44,236 nt of DNA from Streptomyces sp. ISL-96 (GTDB lineage Bacteria; Actinomycetota; Actinomycetes; Streptomycetales; Streptomycetaceae), in NCBI RefSeq assembly GCF_018614035.1, contig NZ_JAGGPA010000051.1, forward strand, positions 1 to 44,236, read 5' to 3'. Every line of letters starts with the position of its first letter. Position 1 is the stretch's first letter. Shown here one piece after another: positions 16,792-25,105 of this stretch. The notes under the pieces were generated by a model. That model worked only from the letters and a program-made list of their open reading frames with translations. It was not told the DNA's origin and did no database searches. Position numbers and translations under genes: made by a program.

Positions 16792-18447
16792 TCAGCGGAC
16801 GAAGACTCCCGCCTGGCCGGCCAGATCCAGGAAGTACTGCGGCGCGACGCCCAGCACCAGCGTCACCGCCACGCCCACCCCGATCGCCACCGTCGTCAGC
16901 GGCGACGGCACGGCGACCGTCGGGCCCTCCGGCTTCGGCTCGCTGAAGAACATCAGGACGATCACCCGGATGTAGAAGAACGCGGCGATCGCCGACGAGA
17001 TCACACCGACCACGACCAGCGCCCCGGCGCCACCCTCGGCCGCCGCCTTGAACACCGCGAACTTGCCCGCGAAGCCCGACGTCAGCGGAATTCCGGCGAA
17101 GGCGAGCAGGAACACCGCGAAGACCGCGGCCACCAGCGGCGAGCGCCGCCCCAGCCCCGCCCACTTCGACAGATGCGTCGCCTCGCCCCCCGCGTCGCGC
17201 ACCAGCGTGACCACCGCGAAGGCGCCGATCGTCACGAAGGAGTACGCCAGCAGGTAGAAGAGGACGGAAGAGATCCCGTCGGGCGTCGTCGCGATCACAC
17301 CGGCCAGGATGAATCCGGCGTGCGCGATCGACGAGTACGCCAGCAGCCGCTTGATGTCGGTCTGGGTGACCGCGACGATCGCGCCGCCCAGCATCGTGAC
17401 GATCGCGATGGCCCACATCACGGGACGCCAGTCCCACCGCAGGCCCGGCAGTACGACGTACAGCAGCCGCAGCATGGCGCCGAAGGCCGCCACCTTGGTC
17501 GCGGCGGCCATGAAACCGGTGACCGGCGTCGGAGCGCCCTGGTAGACGTCCGGTGTCCACATGTGGAAGGGAATCGCGCCGACCTTGAAGAGCAGGCCCA
17601 TCAGGATCATCGCGCCACCGATCAGCAGCAGCGCGTCGCTGCCCATGGTGTCGGCGAGCGCCGGGTCGATCTGCTTGACCGTGCCGTCGACGACGCTCGC
17701 GATCCTGGCGTACGAGACCGAGCCCGCGTACCCGTACATCAACGCGATGCCGAAGAGCAGGAACGCCGAAGAGAAGGCGCCGAGGAGGAAGTACTTCACC
17801 GCGGCCTCCTGCGACATGAGCCGCTTGCGGCGGGCGACGGCGCACAGCAGGTACAGCGGGAGCGAGAAGACTTCCAGCGCCACGAACAGCGTCAGCAGGT
17901 CGTTCGCCGCCGGGAAGACAAGCATCCCGCCGATCGCGAACAGCGCGAGCGGAAAGACCTCAGTGGTGGTGAAGCCGGCCTTGACCGCTGCCTTCTCACT
18001 GTCGCTTCCCGGTACGGACGCGGCCTGCGCGGCGAACGAGTCGACGCGGTTGCCGTGCGCGTCCGGGTCGAGCCTGCGCTCCGCGAAGGTGAACACGGCG
18101 ATCAGCGAGGCCAGCAGGATCGTGCCCTGGAGGAACAGCGCCGGGCCGTCGACCGCGATGGCGCCCTCCGCCGCGATCTGCGCCTTTGTCGTGCCGTACC
18201 CGCCGGCCGCGAGCGCCACGATCGCCGCGAAGGCGGCGGTGATGGCGACGACCGACAGGAACAGCTGCGTGTAGTACCGGGCCTTGCGCGGCACGAACCC
18301 CTCGACGAGTACGCCCAGAACCGCCGCGCCGACGACAATGAGCGTCGGCGACAGCTGGGCGTACTCGATGTGCGGGGCCGTGAAACCGCCCTCGGCGCTG
18401 GGCGCCGCGACCGTCGTCCACAGGCTGTGGACAGCTGATGCGCTCAC
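16792..18447 (-). CDS. nuoN: NADH-quinone oxidoreductase subunit N
   Basis: A 551-residue antiporter-like membrane subunit of complex I and the last gene of the operon. About 14 membrane segments are visible. The family motifs are present, including EVFSLPLYLLCAVARR with its key Glu, LLFKVGAIPFHMWTPDVYQGAPTP in parts, and DIKRLLAYSSIAHAGF with a channel Lys. The GTG start overlaps the nuoM stop as GTGA. It is somewhat longer than the E. coli protein because of an extra loop near residues 120-160 that includes SVPGSDSEKAAVKAG, a feature I attribute to actinobacterial NuoN. It carries out one of the proton-pumping steps. Confidence 0.97.
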   Translation of the reverse strand: MSASAVHSLWTTVAAPSAEGGFTAPHIEYAQLSPTLIVVGAAVLGVLVEGFVPRKARYYTQLFLSVVAITAAFAAIVALAAGGYGTTKAQIAAEGAIAVDGPALFLQGTILLASLIAVFTFAERRLDPDAHGNRVDSFAAQAASVPGSDSEKAAVKAGFTTTEVFPLALFAIGGMLVFPAANDLLTLFVALEVFSLPLYLLCAVARRKRLMSQEAAVKYFLLGAFSSAFLLFGIALMYGYAGSVSYARIASVVDGTVKQIDPALADTMGSDALLLIGGAMILMGLLFKVGAIPFHMWTPDVYQGAPTPVTGFMAAATKVAAFGAMLRLLYVVLPGLRWDWRPVMWAIAIVTMLGGAIVAVTQTDIKRLLAYSSIAHAGFILAGVIATTPDGISSVLFYLLAYSFVTIGAFAVVTLVRDAGGEATHLSKWAGLGRRSPLVAAVFAVFLLAFAGIPLTSGFAGKFAVFKAAAEGGAGALVVVGVISSAIAAFFYIRVIVLMFFSEPKPEGPTVAVPSPLTTVAIGVGVAVTLVLGVAPQYFLDLAGQAGVFVR

Positions 18448-20021
18448 TTGGCCGCCTCCGCCTCAATCTCGGGCTTGGGGTCCGTCTTCCGGACGTCGGA
18501 CATGGTGTGCTTCACGGCCGGGTTGACGATGTCCGTCAGCGGCTTGGGAAAGACGCCGAGGAGCAGCAGCAGGGCGATCAGCGGGGTGACGACCACGAGC
18601 TCGCGGGCCTTGAGGTCGGGCATGGTCCGCACCTCGGCCCTGACCGGGCCCGTCATCGTCCGCTGGTAGAGGACGAGCGTGTAGAGCGCGGCAAGGACGA
18701 TGCCCACGGTCGCGATGACCCCGGCCGCCGGATACGCCGCGAACGCGCCGACCAGCACCAGGAATTCACTCACGAACGGCGCGAGACCCGGCAGCGAGAG
18801 CGTCGCGAGGCTGCCGACCAGGAACGTCCCGGCGAGCACCGGCGCGACCTTCTGCACCCCGCCGTAGTCGGCGATGAGCCGCGACCCGCGCCGCGAGATC
18901 AGGAAGCCGGCCACCAGCATCAGCGCGGCGGTCGAGATCCCGTGGTTGACCATGTAGAGCGTCGCGCCCGACTGGCCCTGGCTCGTCATCGCGAAGATGC
19001 CGAGCACGATGAAGCCGAAGTGCGAGATCGACGCGTACGCGATCAGCCGCTTGATGTCGCGCTGGCCGACCGCGAGGAGCGCTCCGTAGATGATGCTGAC
19101 CAGCGCCAGCACGATGATGACGGGCGTGGCCCACATGCTGGCCTCCGGGAAGAGCTGGAGGCAGAAGCGCAGCATCGCGAAGGTGCCGACCTTGTCGACG
19201 ACCGCGGTGATCAGCACGGCGACCGGGGCGGTCGCCTCACCCATGGCATTCGGCAGCCAGGTGTGCAGCGGCCACAGCGGCGCCTTGATGGCGAACGCGA
19301 AGAAGAAGCCGAGGAAGAGCAGCCGCTCCGTGTTGGTCGCCATCTCCAGCTCGCCGCTGGCGCGCGCCTCGGCGATCTCCGCGAGCGAGAAGCTTCCGGC
19401 GACCACGTACAGCCCGACGACGGCGGCCAGCATGATGAGCCCGCCGGCCAGGTTGTAGAGGAGGAACTTGACGGCGGCGTACGAGCGCTGCGTGGCCGCC
19501 GCCTCGTCGCCACCGGCATGTGCCCGGTCCCCGAAGCCGCCGATGAGGAAGTACATCGGAATGAGCATGGCTTCGAAGAAGATGTAGAAGAGGAAGACGT
19601 CGGTGGCCTCGAAGGAGAGGATCACCATCGCTTCGACCATCAGGATCAGCGCGAAGAAGCCCTGGGTCGGGCGCCAGCGGGAGCTCTTGGTCTCCAGGGG
19701 GTCGGCGTCGTGCCAGCCCGCCAGGATGATGAAGGGGATCAGCAGCGCCGTGAGCGCGATCAGCGCGACCGCGATGCCGTCCACGCCCAGCTCGTACCTG
19801 ACCCCGAAGTCCGGGATCCAGGCGTGCGATTCATTGAGCTGGTAGCGGTCGCCGCCCGGCTCGAAGCGGACGACCACTAGGGCCGCCAGCACCAGCGTGG
19901 CGAGCGAGAAGGACAGCGCCAGCCACTTGGCGGCGGTGCGGCGCGCGGCGGGCACGGCGGCGGTCAGGACCGCACCGACCGCCGGGAGCGCCGCCGTAAC
20001 CGTCAGAAGGGGAAATGACAT
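18444..20021 (-). CDS. nuoM: NADH-quinone oxidoreductase subunit M
   Basis: A 525-residue antiporter-like proton-pumping subunit. Conserved features include FFEAMLIPMYFLIGGFG with the essential Glu of TM5, IKAPLWPLHTWLPNA, DIKRLIAYASISHFGF with the channel Lys, and ALYMVNHGISTAALML. About 14 membrane segments are seen. The ATG lies 5 bases after the nuoL stop, so the two are closely coupled, and the stop overlaps nuoN. The C-terminal 30 residues are charged and soluble. Nothing looks broken. Confidence 0.97.
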   Translation of the reverse strand: MSFPLLTVTAALPAVGAVLTAAVPAARRTAAKWLALSFSLATLVLAALVVVRFEPGGDRYQLNESHAWIPDFGVRYELGVDGIAVALIALTALLIPFIILAGWHDADPLETKSSRWRPTQGFFALILMVEAMVILSFEATDVFLFYIFFEAMLIPMYFLIGGFGDRAHAGGDEAAATQRSYAAVKFLLYNLAGGLIMLAAVVGLYVVAGSFSLAEIAEARASGELEMATNTERLLFLGFFFAFAIKAPLWPLHTWLPNAMGEATAPVAVLITAVVDKVGTFAMLRFCLQLFPEASMWATPVIIVLALVSIIYGALLAVGQRDIKRLIAYASISHFGFIVLGIFAMTSQGQSGATLYMVNHGISTAALMLVAGFLISRRGSRLIADYGGVQKVAPVLAGTFLVGSLATLSLPGLAPFVSEFLVLVGAFAAYPAAGVIATVGIVLAALYTLVLYQRTMTGPVRAEVRTMPDLKARELVVVTPLIALLLLLGVFPKPLTDIVNPAVKHTMSDVRKTDPKPEIEAEAAK

Positions 20022-20026
20022 CGTGA

Positions 20027-21967
20027 TCAGACCGCCCTCATCAGCAGGGTCGCGGCGATGAGGATCGCCGTACCGCCGAACATCGAGACCGCGTACGAGC
20101 GGGCGTAGCCGTTCTGCAGCTTGCGCAGCCGGCCGGAGAGCCCGCCGACCGTGGCGGCCGTTCCGTTGACCACCCCGTCGACGAGGGTGTGGTCGACGTA
20201 CACGAGCGAGCGGGTGAGGTGTTCGCCACCGCGCACCAGGACCACGTGGTTGAAGTCGTCCTGGAGGAGATCGCGCCGGGCGGCGCGGGTCACGAACGAG
20301 CCGCGCGGGGCGACGACCGGGACGGGCCCCCGGCCGTACTGGAGGTACGCGATCGCGACGCCGGCCAGCAGGACGGCGACCGTCAGGCCGGTGATCACCG
20401 GGACGCTGATCGGCGGGTGCGGGTGCTCGAACTGCGTCACCGGCTCCAGCCAGTTCACGAACCGGTCGCCGATGCTGAAGAACCCTCCCGCGAAGACCGA
20501 CCCGAATGCGAGCACGATCATGGGGATCGTCATCGACTTCGGCGACTCGTGCGGATGCGGCATCTCACCGGGGTGCACCTCGATGCCGGGCTCGACGCTG
20601 GGCGCCTTGTCCGGGTCGGGGGCGGGCTGCCAGCGCTTCTCGCCGAAGAACGTCAGGATCATCACGCGCGTCATGTAGTACGCCGTGATGCCCGCGCCCA
20701 GCAGGGTCACGGTCCCGAGGATCCAGCCCTGGGTGCCGCCCGAGGCGAACGCCGCCTCGATGATCTTGTCCTTGGAGAAGAAGCCGGACAGCCCGGGGAA
20801 GCCGATGATCGCGAGGTATCCGAGCCCGAACGTCACGAACGTCACCGGCATGTACTTCCGCAGGCCGCCGTATTTCCTCATGTCGACCTCGTCGTTCATG
20901 CCGTGCATGACCGATCCGGCGCCGAGGAAGAGGCCCGCCTTGAAGAAACCGTGCGTCACCAGGTGCATGATCGCGAAGGCGTAGCCGATCGGGCCGAGGC
21001 CCGCCGCCAGGATCATGTAGCCGATCTGCGACATCGTGGAGCCGGCCAGCGCCTTCTTGATGTCGTCCTTCGCGCAACCGACGATCGCACCGAAGAGGAG
21101 CGTGACCGCACCGACCACCACGACCGCCAACTGCGCGTCCGGGGCGGCGTTGAAGATCGCGCCGGACCGGGTGATCAGGTAGACGCCGGCGGTCACCATG
21201 GTGGCGGCGTGGATGAGGGCCGAGACCGGGGTCGGGCCCTCCATCGCGTCACCGAGCCACGACTGGAGCGGCACCTGCGCCGACTTGCCGCACGCGGCCA
21301 GCAGCAGCATCAGGCCGATGGCCGTCATCTTGCCCTCGCTGGTGTCCCCCGTGGCCCCCAGCACCGGCCCGAAGGCGAAGGTCCCGAAGGTGGTGAACAT
21401 CAGCATGATCGCGATGGACAGACCGATGTCACCGACGCGGTTGACGATGAAGGCCTTCTTGGCCGCCGTCGCCGCGCTGGGCTTGTGCTGCCAGAAGCCG
21501 ATGAGCAGGTACGACGCCAGGCCGACGCCCTCCCACCCGAAGTACAGCAGCAGGTAGTTGTCGGCGACGACCAGCAGGAGCATCGCCGCGAGGAAGAGGT
21601 TCAGGTAGCCGAAGAAGCGGCGCCGCCGCTCGTCGTGCTCCATGTAGCCGATCGAATAGATGTGGATCAGCGTGCCCACACCGGTGATCAGCAGCACGAA
21701 CGTCATCGACAACTGGTCGAGCTGGAAGGCGACGTCACCCTGGAAGCCCTCGACGGGAATCCAGCTGTACAGGTGCTGGCGCATGGTCCGCGCCTCGACG
21801 TCGTACCCGAGCATCGCGCCGAACAGCACCACGCCGAGCACGAACGAGACCGCCGCGAGCAGTGTGCCGATCCAGTGGCCGACGCGGTCGAGCCGCCGCC
21901 CGCCGCACAGCAGAACCGCCGCTCCGAGCAAAGGCGCTGCGACGAGCAGCGCAATCAAGTTCTCCAC
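20027..21967 (-). CDS. nuoL: NADH-quinone oxidoreductase subunit L
   Basis: A 646-residue membrane subunit at the distal end of complex I, with about 16 segments and the long lateral helix near the C-terminus. LYFGWEGVGLASYLLIGFW holds the key TM5 Glu. LQSWLGDAMEGPTPVSALIHAATMV (read in parts) and DDIKKALAGSTMSQIGYM carry the conserved Lys and antiporter motif. A hydrophilic loop near residues 445-480 (KAPSVEPGIEVHPGEMPHPHE) matches the interruption seen in actinobacterial NuoL. The GTG start is 16 bases past the nuoK stop. Confidence 0.97.
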   Translation of the reverse strand: MENLIALLVAAPLLGAAVLLCGGRRLDRVGHWIGTLLAAVSFVLGVVLFGAMLGYDVEARTMRQHLYSWIPVEGFQGDVAFQLDQLSMTFVLLITGVGTLIHIYSIGYMEHDERRRRFFGYLNLFLAAMLLLVVADNYLLLYFGWEGVGLASYLLIGFWQHKPSAATAAKKAFIVNRVGDIGLSIAIMLMFTTFGTFAFGPVLGATGDTSEGKMTAIGLMLLLAACGKSAQVPLQSWLGDAMEGPTPVSALIHAATMVTAGVYLITRSGAIFNAAPDAQLAVVVVGAVTLLFGAIVGCAKDDIKKALAGSTMSQIGYMILAAGLGPIGYAFAIMHLVTHGFFKAGLFLGAGSVMHGMNDEVDMRKYGGLRKYMPVTFVTFGLGYLAIIGFPGLSGFFSKDKIIEAAFASGGTQGWILGTVTLLGAGITAYYMTRVMILTFFGEKRWQPAPDPDKAPSVEPGIEVHPGEMPHPHESPKSMTIPMIVLAFGSVFAGGFFSIGDRFVNWLEPVTQFEHPHPPISVPVITGLTVAVLLAGVAIAYLQYGRGPVPVVAPRGSFVTRAARRDLLQDDFNHVVLVRGGEHLTRSLVYVDHTLVDGVVNGTAATVGGLSGRLRKLQNGYARSYAVSMFGGTAILIAATLLMRAV

Positions 21968-21983
21968 GATTTCTTCCGACCCC

Positions 21984-22283
21984 TTACAGCTTCATCAGGC
22001 TGGCGTCGTCGACCGAGGCCGAGTGGCGGGACCGGAACAGCGACACGATGATCGCGAGACCCACCACGACCTCCGCGGCGGCGACGACCATCGTGAAGAA
22101 CGCGATGATCTGGCCGTCGAGATTGCCGTGCATCCGGGAGAAGGTGACGAACGCGAGGTTGCAGGCGTTGAGCATCAGCTCGACGCACATGAAGACGACG
22201 ATCGCGTTCCGCCGGATCAGCACACCCGCGGCGCCGATGGTGAACAACAGCGCCGCGAGATACAGGTAGTTGACCGGGTTCAC
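21984..22283 (-). CDS. nuoK: NADH-quinone oxidoreductase subunit K
   Basis: A 99-residue three-helix subunit. Membrane glutamates Glu35 (FMCVELMLNACNLAF) and Glu71 (VVAAAEVVVGLAI) match the two essential carboxylates of the family in the proton-transfer chain. The GTG start overlaps the nuoJ stop as GTGA. Length is normal for the family. Confidence 0.97.
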   Translation of the reverse strand: MNPVNYLYLAALLFTIGAAGVLIRRNAIVVFMCVELMLNACNLAFVTFSRMHGNLDGQIIAFFTMVVAAAEVVVGLAIIVSLFRSRHSASVDDASLMKL

Positions 22284-23101
22284 TTCGCGGCCTCCGATTC
22301 GTCCTGGTCACGGCCGAGCCGCTCCTCGGAGCGCTGCTCCAGCGCCTTGAGGTCGGCCATGGCCTCGCTCGACACGTCACGGATCTGGCCGCGCCCGCGC
22401 AGCGTCTTGTTGACCGTGAGTTCGGACGGCGTGCCGTCCGGCAGCAGACCGGCGATGTCCACCCCGTTGTGCCGGGCGTACACACCGGGTGCGGGCAGCG
22501 GCGGGAGGTGCTTGCCGCGTACGCGCTCCTCGGACATCTCGCGCTGCGTCTTCGCGCGCTCGGTGCGCTCGCGGTGCGTGAGGACCATCGCGCCGACGGT
22601 CGCCGTGATGAGCAGGGCGCCGGTGAGCTCGAAGGCGAAGACGTACTTGGTGAAGATGAGCTCGGCCAGACCCTCGACGTTGCCGCCGCTCGCGGCGTTG
22701 GCCCTGCCGAGTCCGTTGAAGGTGCTCAGCGAGGCGCTGCCGATGCCCGCGGTCAGCAGGACGCCGAAGCCGAGGCCGCAGCCCGCGGCCAGCCAGCGCT
22801 GGCCCTTGAGCGTCTCCTTCAGGGAGTCGGCGGCCGTGACACCGACCAGCATGACCACGAAGAGGAACAGCATCACGATGGCGCCGGTGTAGACGATGAT
22901 CTGGACGACGCCGAGGAAGTACGCGCCGTTGGCGAGGTAGAAGACCGCCAGCACGATCATGGTCCCGGCCAGGCACAGCGCGCTGTGCACGGCCTTCTTC
23001 ATCAAGATGGTGCACAGGGCGCCGATGACGGCGACCGTACCGAGCACCCAGAACTGCACGGCCTCGCCGGTCGAAGTGGCCGAGGCGGCAAGAGCGTTCA
23101 T
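22280..23101 (-). CDS. nuoJ: NADH-quinone oxidoreductase subunit J, with long C-terminal tail
   Basis: A 273-residue subunit with five membrane helices in the first 175 residues, including ALCLAGTMIVLAVFYLANGAYFLGVVQIIVYTGAIVMLFLFVVML read as successive helices. The VVQIIVYTGAIVMLFLFV helix includes the pi-bulge region of the family. The remaining 100 residues are a charged, probably cytoplasmic tail (REMSEERVRGKHLPPLPAPGV and an acidic end), absent from E. coli NuoJ but frequent in actinobacterial forms as far as I know. Starts and stops overlap both neighbours by four bases. Confidence 0.96.
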   Translation of the reverse strand: MNALAASATSTGEAVQFWVLGTVAVIGALCTILMKKAVHSALCLAGTMIVLAVFYLANGAYFLGVVQIIVYTGAIVMLFLFVVMLVGVTAADSLKETLKGQRWLAAGCGLGFGVLLTAGIGSASLSTFNGLGRANAASGGNVEGLAELIFTKYVFAFELTGALLITATVGAMVLTHRERTERAKTQREMSEERVRGKHLPPLPAPGVYARHNGVDIAGLLPDGTPSELTVNKTLRGRGQIRDVSSEAMADLKALEQRSEERLGRDQDESEAAK

Positions 23102-23748
23102 GCCCCGACCACCTTCTTCGACGTCGGCTCGTCCTCGCCGAAGGTCGACGCGGCCTCCTGCGGCCGCTCTCCCTTGGCCAGCGCCACCTGCCGCTCCGTG
23201 CCCGGCGCCGCCTCGGTCACCAGACCCCGGTAGTAGTCCTGCTCGTCCATGCCGGGGAAGATCGAGTGCGGCGACTCGACCATTCCTTCCTCCAGGCCGG
23301 CGAGCAGCTGCTCCTTCGTGAAGATCAGCGACTCACGGCTGACGTCGGCCAGTTCGAACTCGTTGGTCATCGTCAGCGCGCGCGTGGGGCACGCCTCGAT
23401 GCACAGGCCGCAGAAAATACAGCGGGCGTAATTGATCTGGTAGACGCGGCCGTAACGCTCGCCCGGGGAGTAACGCTCCTCCTCCGTGTTTTCCGCGCCC
23501 TCCACGTAGATCGCGTCGGCCGGACAGGCCCAGGCGCACAGCTCGCACCCGATGCACTTCTCCAGACCGTCCGGATGGCGATTGAGCTGGTGCCGGCCGT
23601 GGAAGCGCGGCGCCGTCGTCTTCTGCTGCTCCGGGTACTGCTCGGTCAGCCGCTTCTTGAACATGGCCTTGAAGGTCACGCCGAAGCCGGCCACCGGATT
23701 CTGCCAGGGCGTCCGGGGGGCTTCCCCCGGCTTTGAGGTGTCAGGCAT
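23098..23748 (-). CDS. nuoI: NADH-quinone oxidoreductase subunit I
   Basis: A 216-residue ferredoxin-like subunit carrying two [4Fe-4S] clusters (N6a and N6b). The two binding motifs, CIGCELCAWACP and CIFCGLCIEACP, are both complete. I start at the ATG at 23748, which has AAGGAGG upstream and overlaps the nuoH stop region; another in-frame ATG is seven codons further up. The C-terminal 50 residues (after KEQLLAGLEEGMVESPH) form a hydrophilic extension. It connects the peripheral Fe-S chain to NuoB. Confidence 0.97.
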   Translation of the reverse strand: MPDTSKPGEAPRTPWQNPVAGFGVTFKAMFKKRLTEQYPEQQKTTAPRFHGRHQLNRHPDGLEKCIGCELCAWACPADAIYVEGAENTEEERYSPGERYGRVYQINYARCIFCGLCIEACPTRALTMTNEFELADVSRESLIFTKEQLLAGLEEGMVESPHSIFPGMDEQDYYRGLVTEAAPGTERQVALAKGERPQEAASTFGEDEPTSKKVVGA

Positions 23749-25105
23749 CGTCGGCCTCCTTCCCGTCACTCATAGTGTCCGGCCCACCACTGACAATCAG
23801 CTCGCGCTCGTGGCGCGGCCGCCTGCGGGGCACCGGTGGCAACTCCTGCCCGGGCAGCGGGGGCACCGGGAATCCGCCCGCCATCGGGTCGAACGCGGGC
23901 GGTTTCGCACCGTCCTTCGCCGCCGCCTGCTCCTTCTCCTTCTTGTCGCGGAAGATGTCGGCGACGAAGGAGAGGAGCAGGATCGAGATGATCGCCCCGG
24001 CGACGTACAGCACGATGTTCTGGAAGTCCATGTTCTCGTTGCGCATCGCGCGCACCGTGGCGACCAGCATCAGCCAGACCACCGAGACCGGGATCAGGAC
24101 CTTCCAGCCCAGCTTCATCAGCTGGTCGTAGCGCACGCGTGGCAGCGTGCCGCGCAGCCAGATGAAGATGAACAGCAGCAGCTGGACCTTGACGACGAAC
24201 CAGAGCATCGGCCACCAGCCGTGGTTCGCCCCCTCCCAGAAGGCCGAGATGGGGTACGGGGCCCGCCAGCCGCCCAGGAAGAGGGTGACCGTGACCGCCG
24301 AGACGGTGACCATGTTGACGTACTCCGCCAGCATGAACAGCGCGAACTTGATCGACGAGTACTCGGTGTTGAAGCCGCCGACGAGGTCGCCCTCGGACTC
24401 CGGCATGTCGAAGGGGGCGCGGTTCGTCTCGCCCACCATCGTGACGACGTAGATGAGGAAGGACACCGGCAGCAGGACGATGAACCAGCGGTCCTCCTGC
24501 GCCTCGACGATCGCCGAGGTCGACATCGACCCCGAGTAGAGGAACACCGAGGCGAAGGCCGCGCCCATCGCGATCTCGTACGAGATCATCTGCGCGCAGG
24601 AGCGAAGACCGCCGAGCAGCGGATACGTCGATCCGGACGACCAGCCCGCGAGCACGATGCCGTAGATGCCGACCGAGGCCACCGCGAGGATGTAGAGCAT
24701 CGCGATCGGCAGGTCGGTCAGCTGCATCGTGGTGCGCTGTCCGAAGATCGACACTTCGTTGCCGGCCGGGCCGAACGGGATGACCGCGATCGCCATGAAG
24801 GCCGGGATCGCCGCGACGACCGGAGCAAGGATGTAGACGACCTTGTCCGCCCGTTTGACGATCACGTCCTCCTTGAGCATCAGCTTGATGCCGTCCGCGA
24901 GGGACTGGAGGAGGCCCCAGGGACCGTGCCGGTTGGGGCCGATGCGCAGCTGCATCCAGGCGACGACCTTGCGCTCCCACACGATGGAGAAGAGCACGGT
25001 GATCATCAGGAAGGCGAAGCAGAAGACGGCCTTGATGGCGACGAGCCACCACGGGTCGTGCCCGAACATGGACAGGTCCTCGGCCGCGAGGTACATCGGG
25101 TTCAC
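23741..25105 (-). CDS. nuoH: NADH-quinone oxidoreductase subunit H
   Basis: A 454-residue membrane subunit with eight helices that forms part of the quinone chamber. ERKVVAWMQLRIGPNRHGPWG is split across the conserved first loop, followed by LADGIKLMLKEDV, the acidic loop FDMPESEGDLVGGFNTEY, and RYDQLMKLGWK. I chose the GTG at 25105, which overlaps the nuoG stop as GTGA and has GGAGGT seven bases upstream; an ATG three codons later is an alternative. The C-terminal tail of about 65 residues (Lys/Glu-rich, then Pro-rich) goes beyond the E. coli length. Confidence 0.95.
   Translation of the reverse strand: MNPMYLAAEDLSMFGHDPWWLVAIKAVFCFAFLMITVLFSIVWERKVVAWMQLRIGPNRHGPWGLLQSLADGIKLMLKEDVIVKRADKVVYILAPVVAAIPAFMAIAVIPFGPAGNEVSIFGQRTTMQLTDLPIAMLYILAVASVGIYGIVLAGWSSGSTYPLLGGLRSCAQMISYEIAMGAAFASVFLYSGSMSTSAIVEAQEDRWFIVLLPVSFLIYVVTMVGETNRAPFDMPESEGDLVGGFNTEYSSIKFALFMLAEYVNMVTVSAVTVTLFLGGWRAPYPISAFWEGANHGWWPMLWFVVKVQLLLFIFIWLRGTLPRVRYDQLMKLGWKVLIPVSVVWLMLVATVRAMRNENMDFQNIVLYVAGAIISILLLSFVADIFRDKKEKEQAAAKDGAKPPAFDPMAGGFPVPPLPGQELPPVPRRRPRHERELIVSGGPDTMSDGKEADDA

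Noticed and set aside
20189..22051. Long plus-strand frame opposite nuoL
   Set aside because: Composition is Asp/Arg/His-rich with no recognisable motif, as expected for the antisense of a hydrophobic protein in GC-rich DNA.
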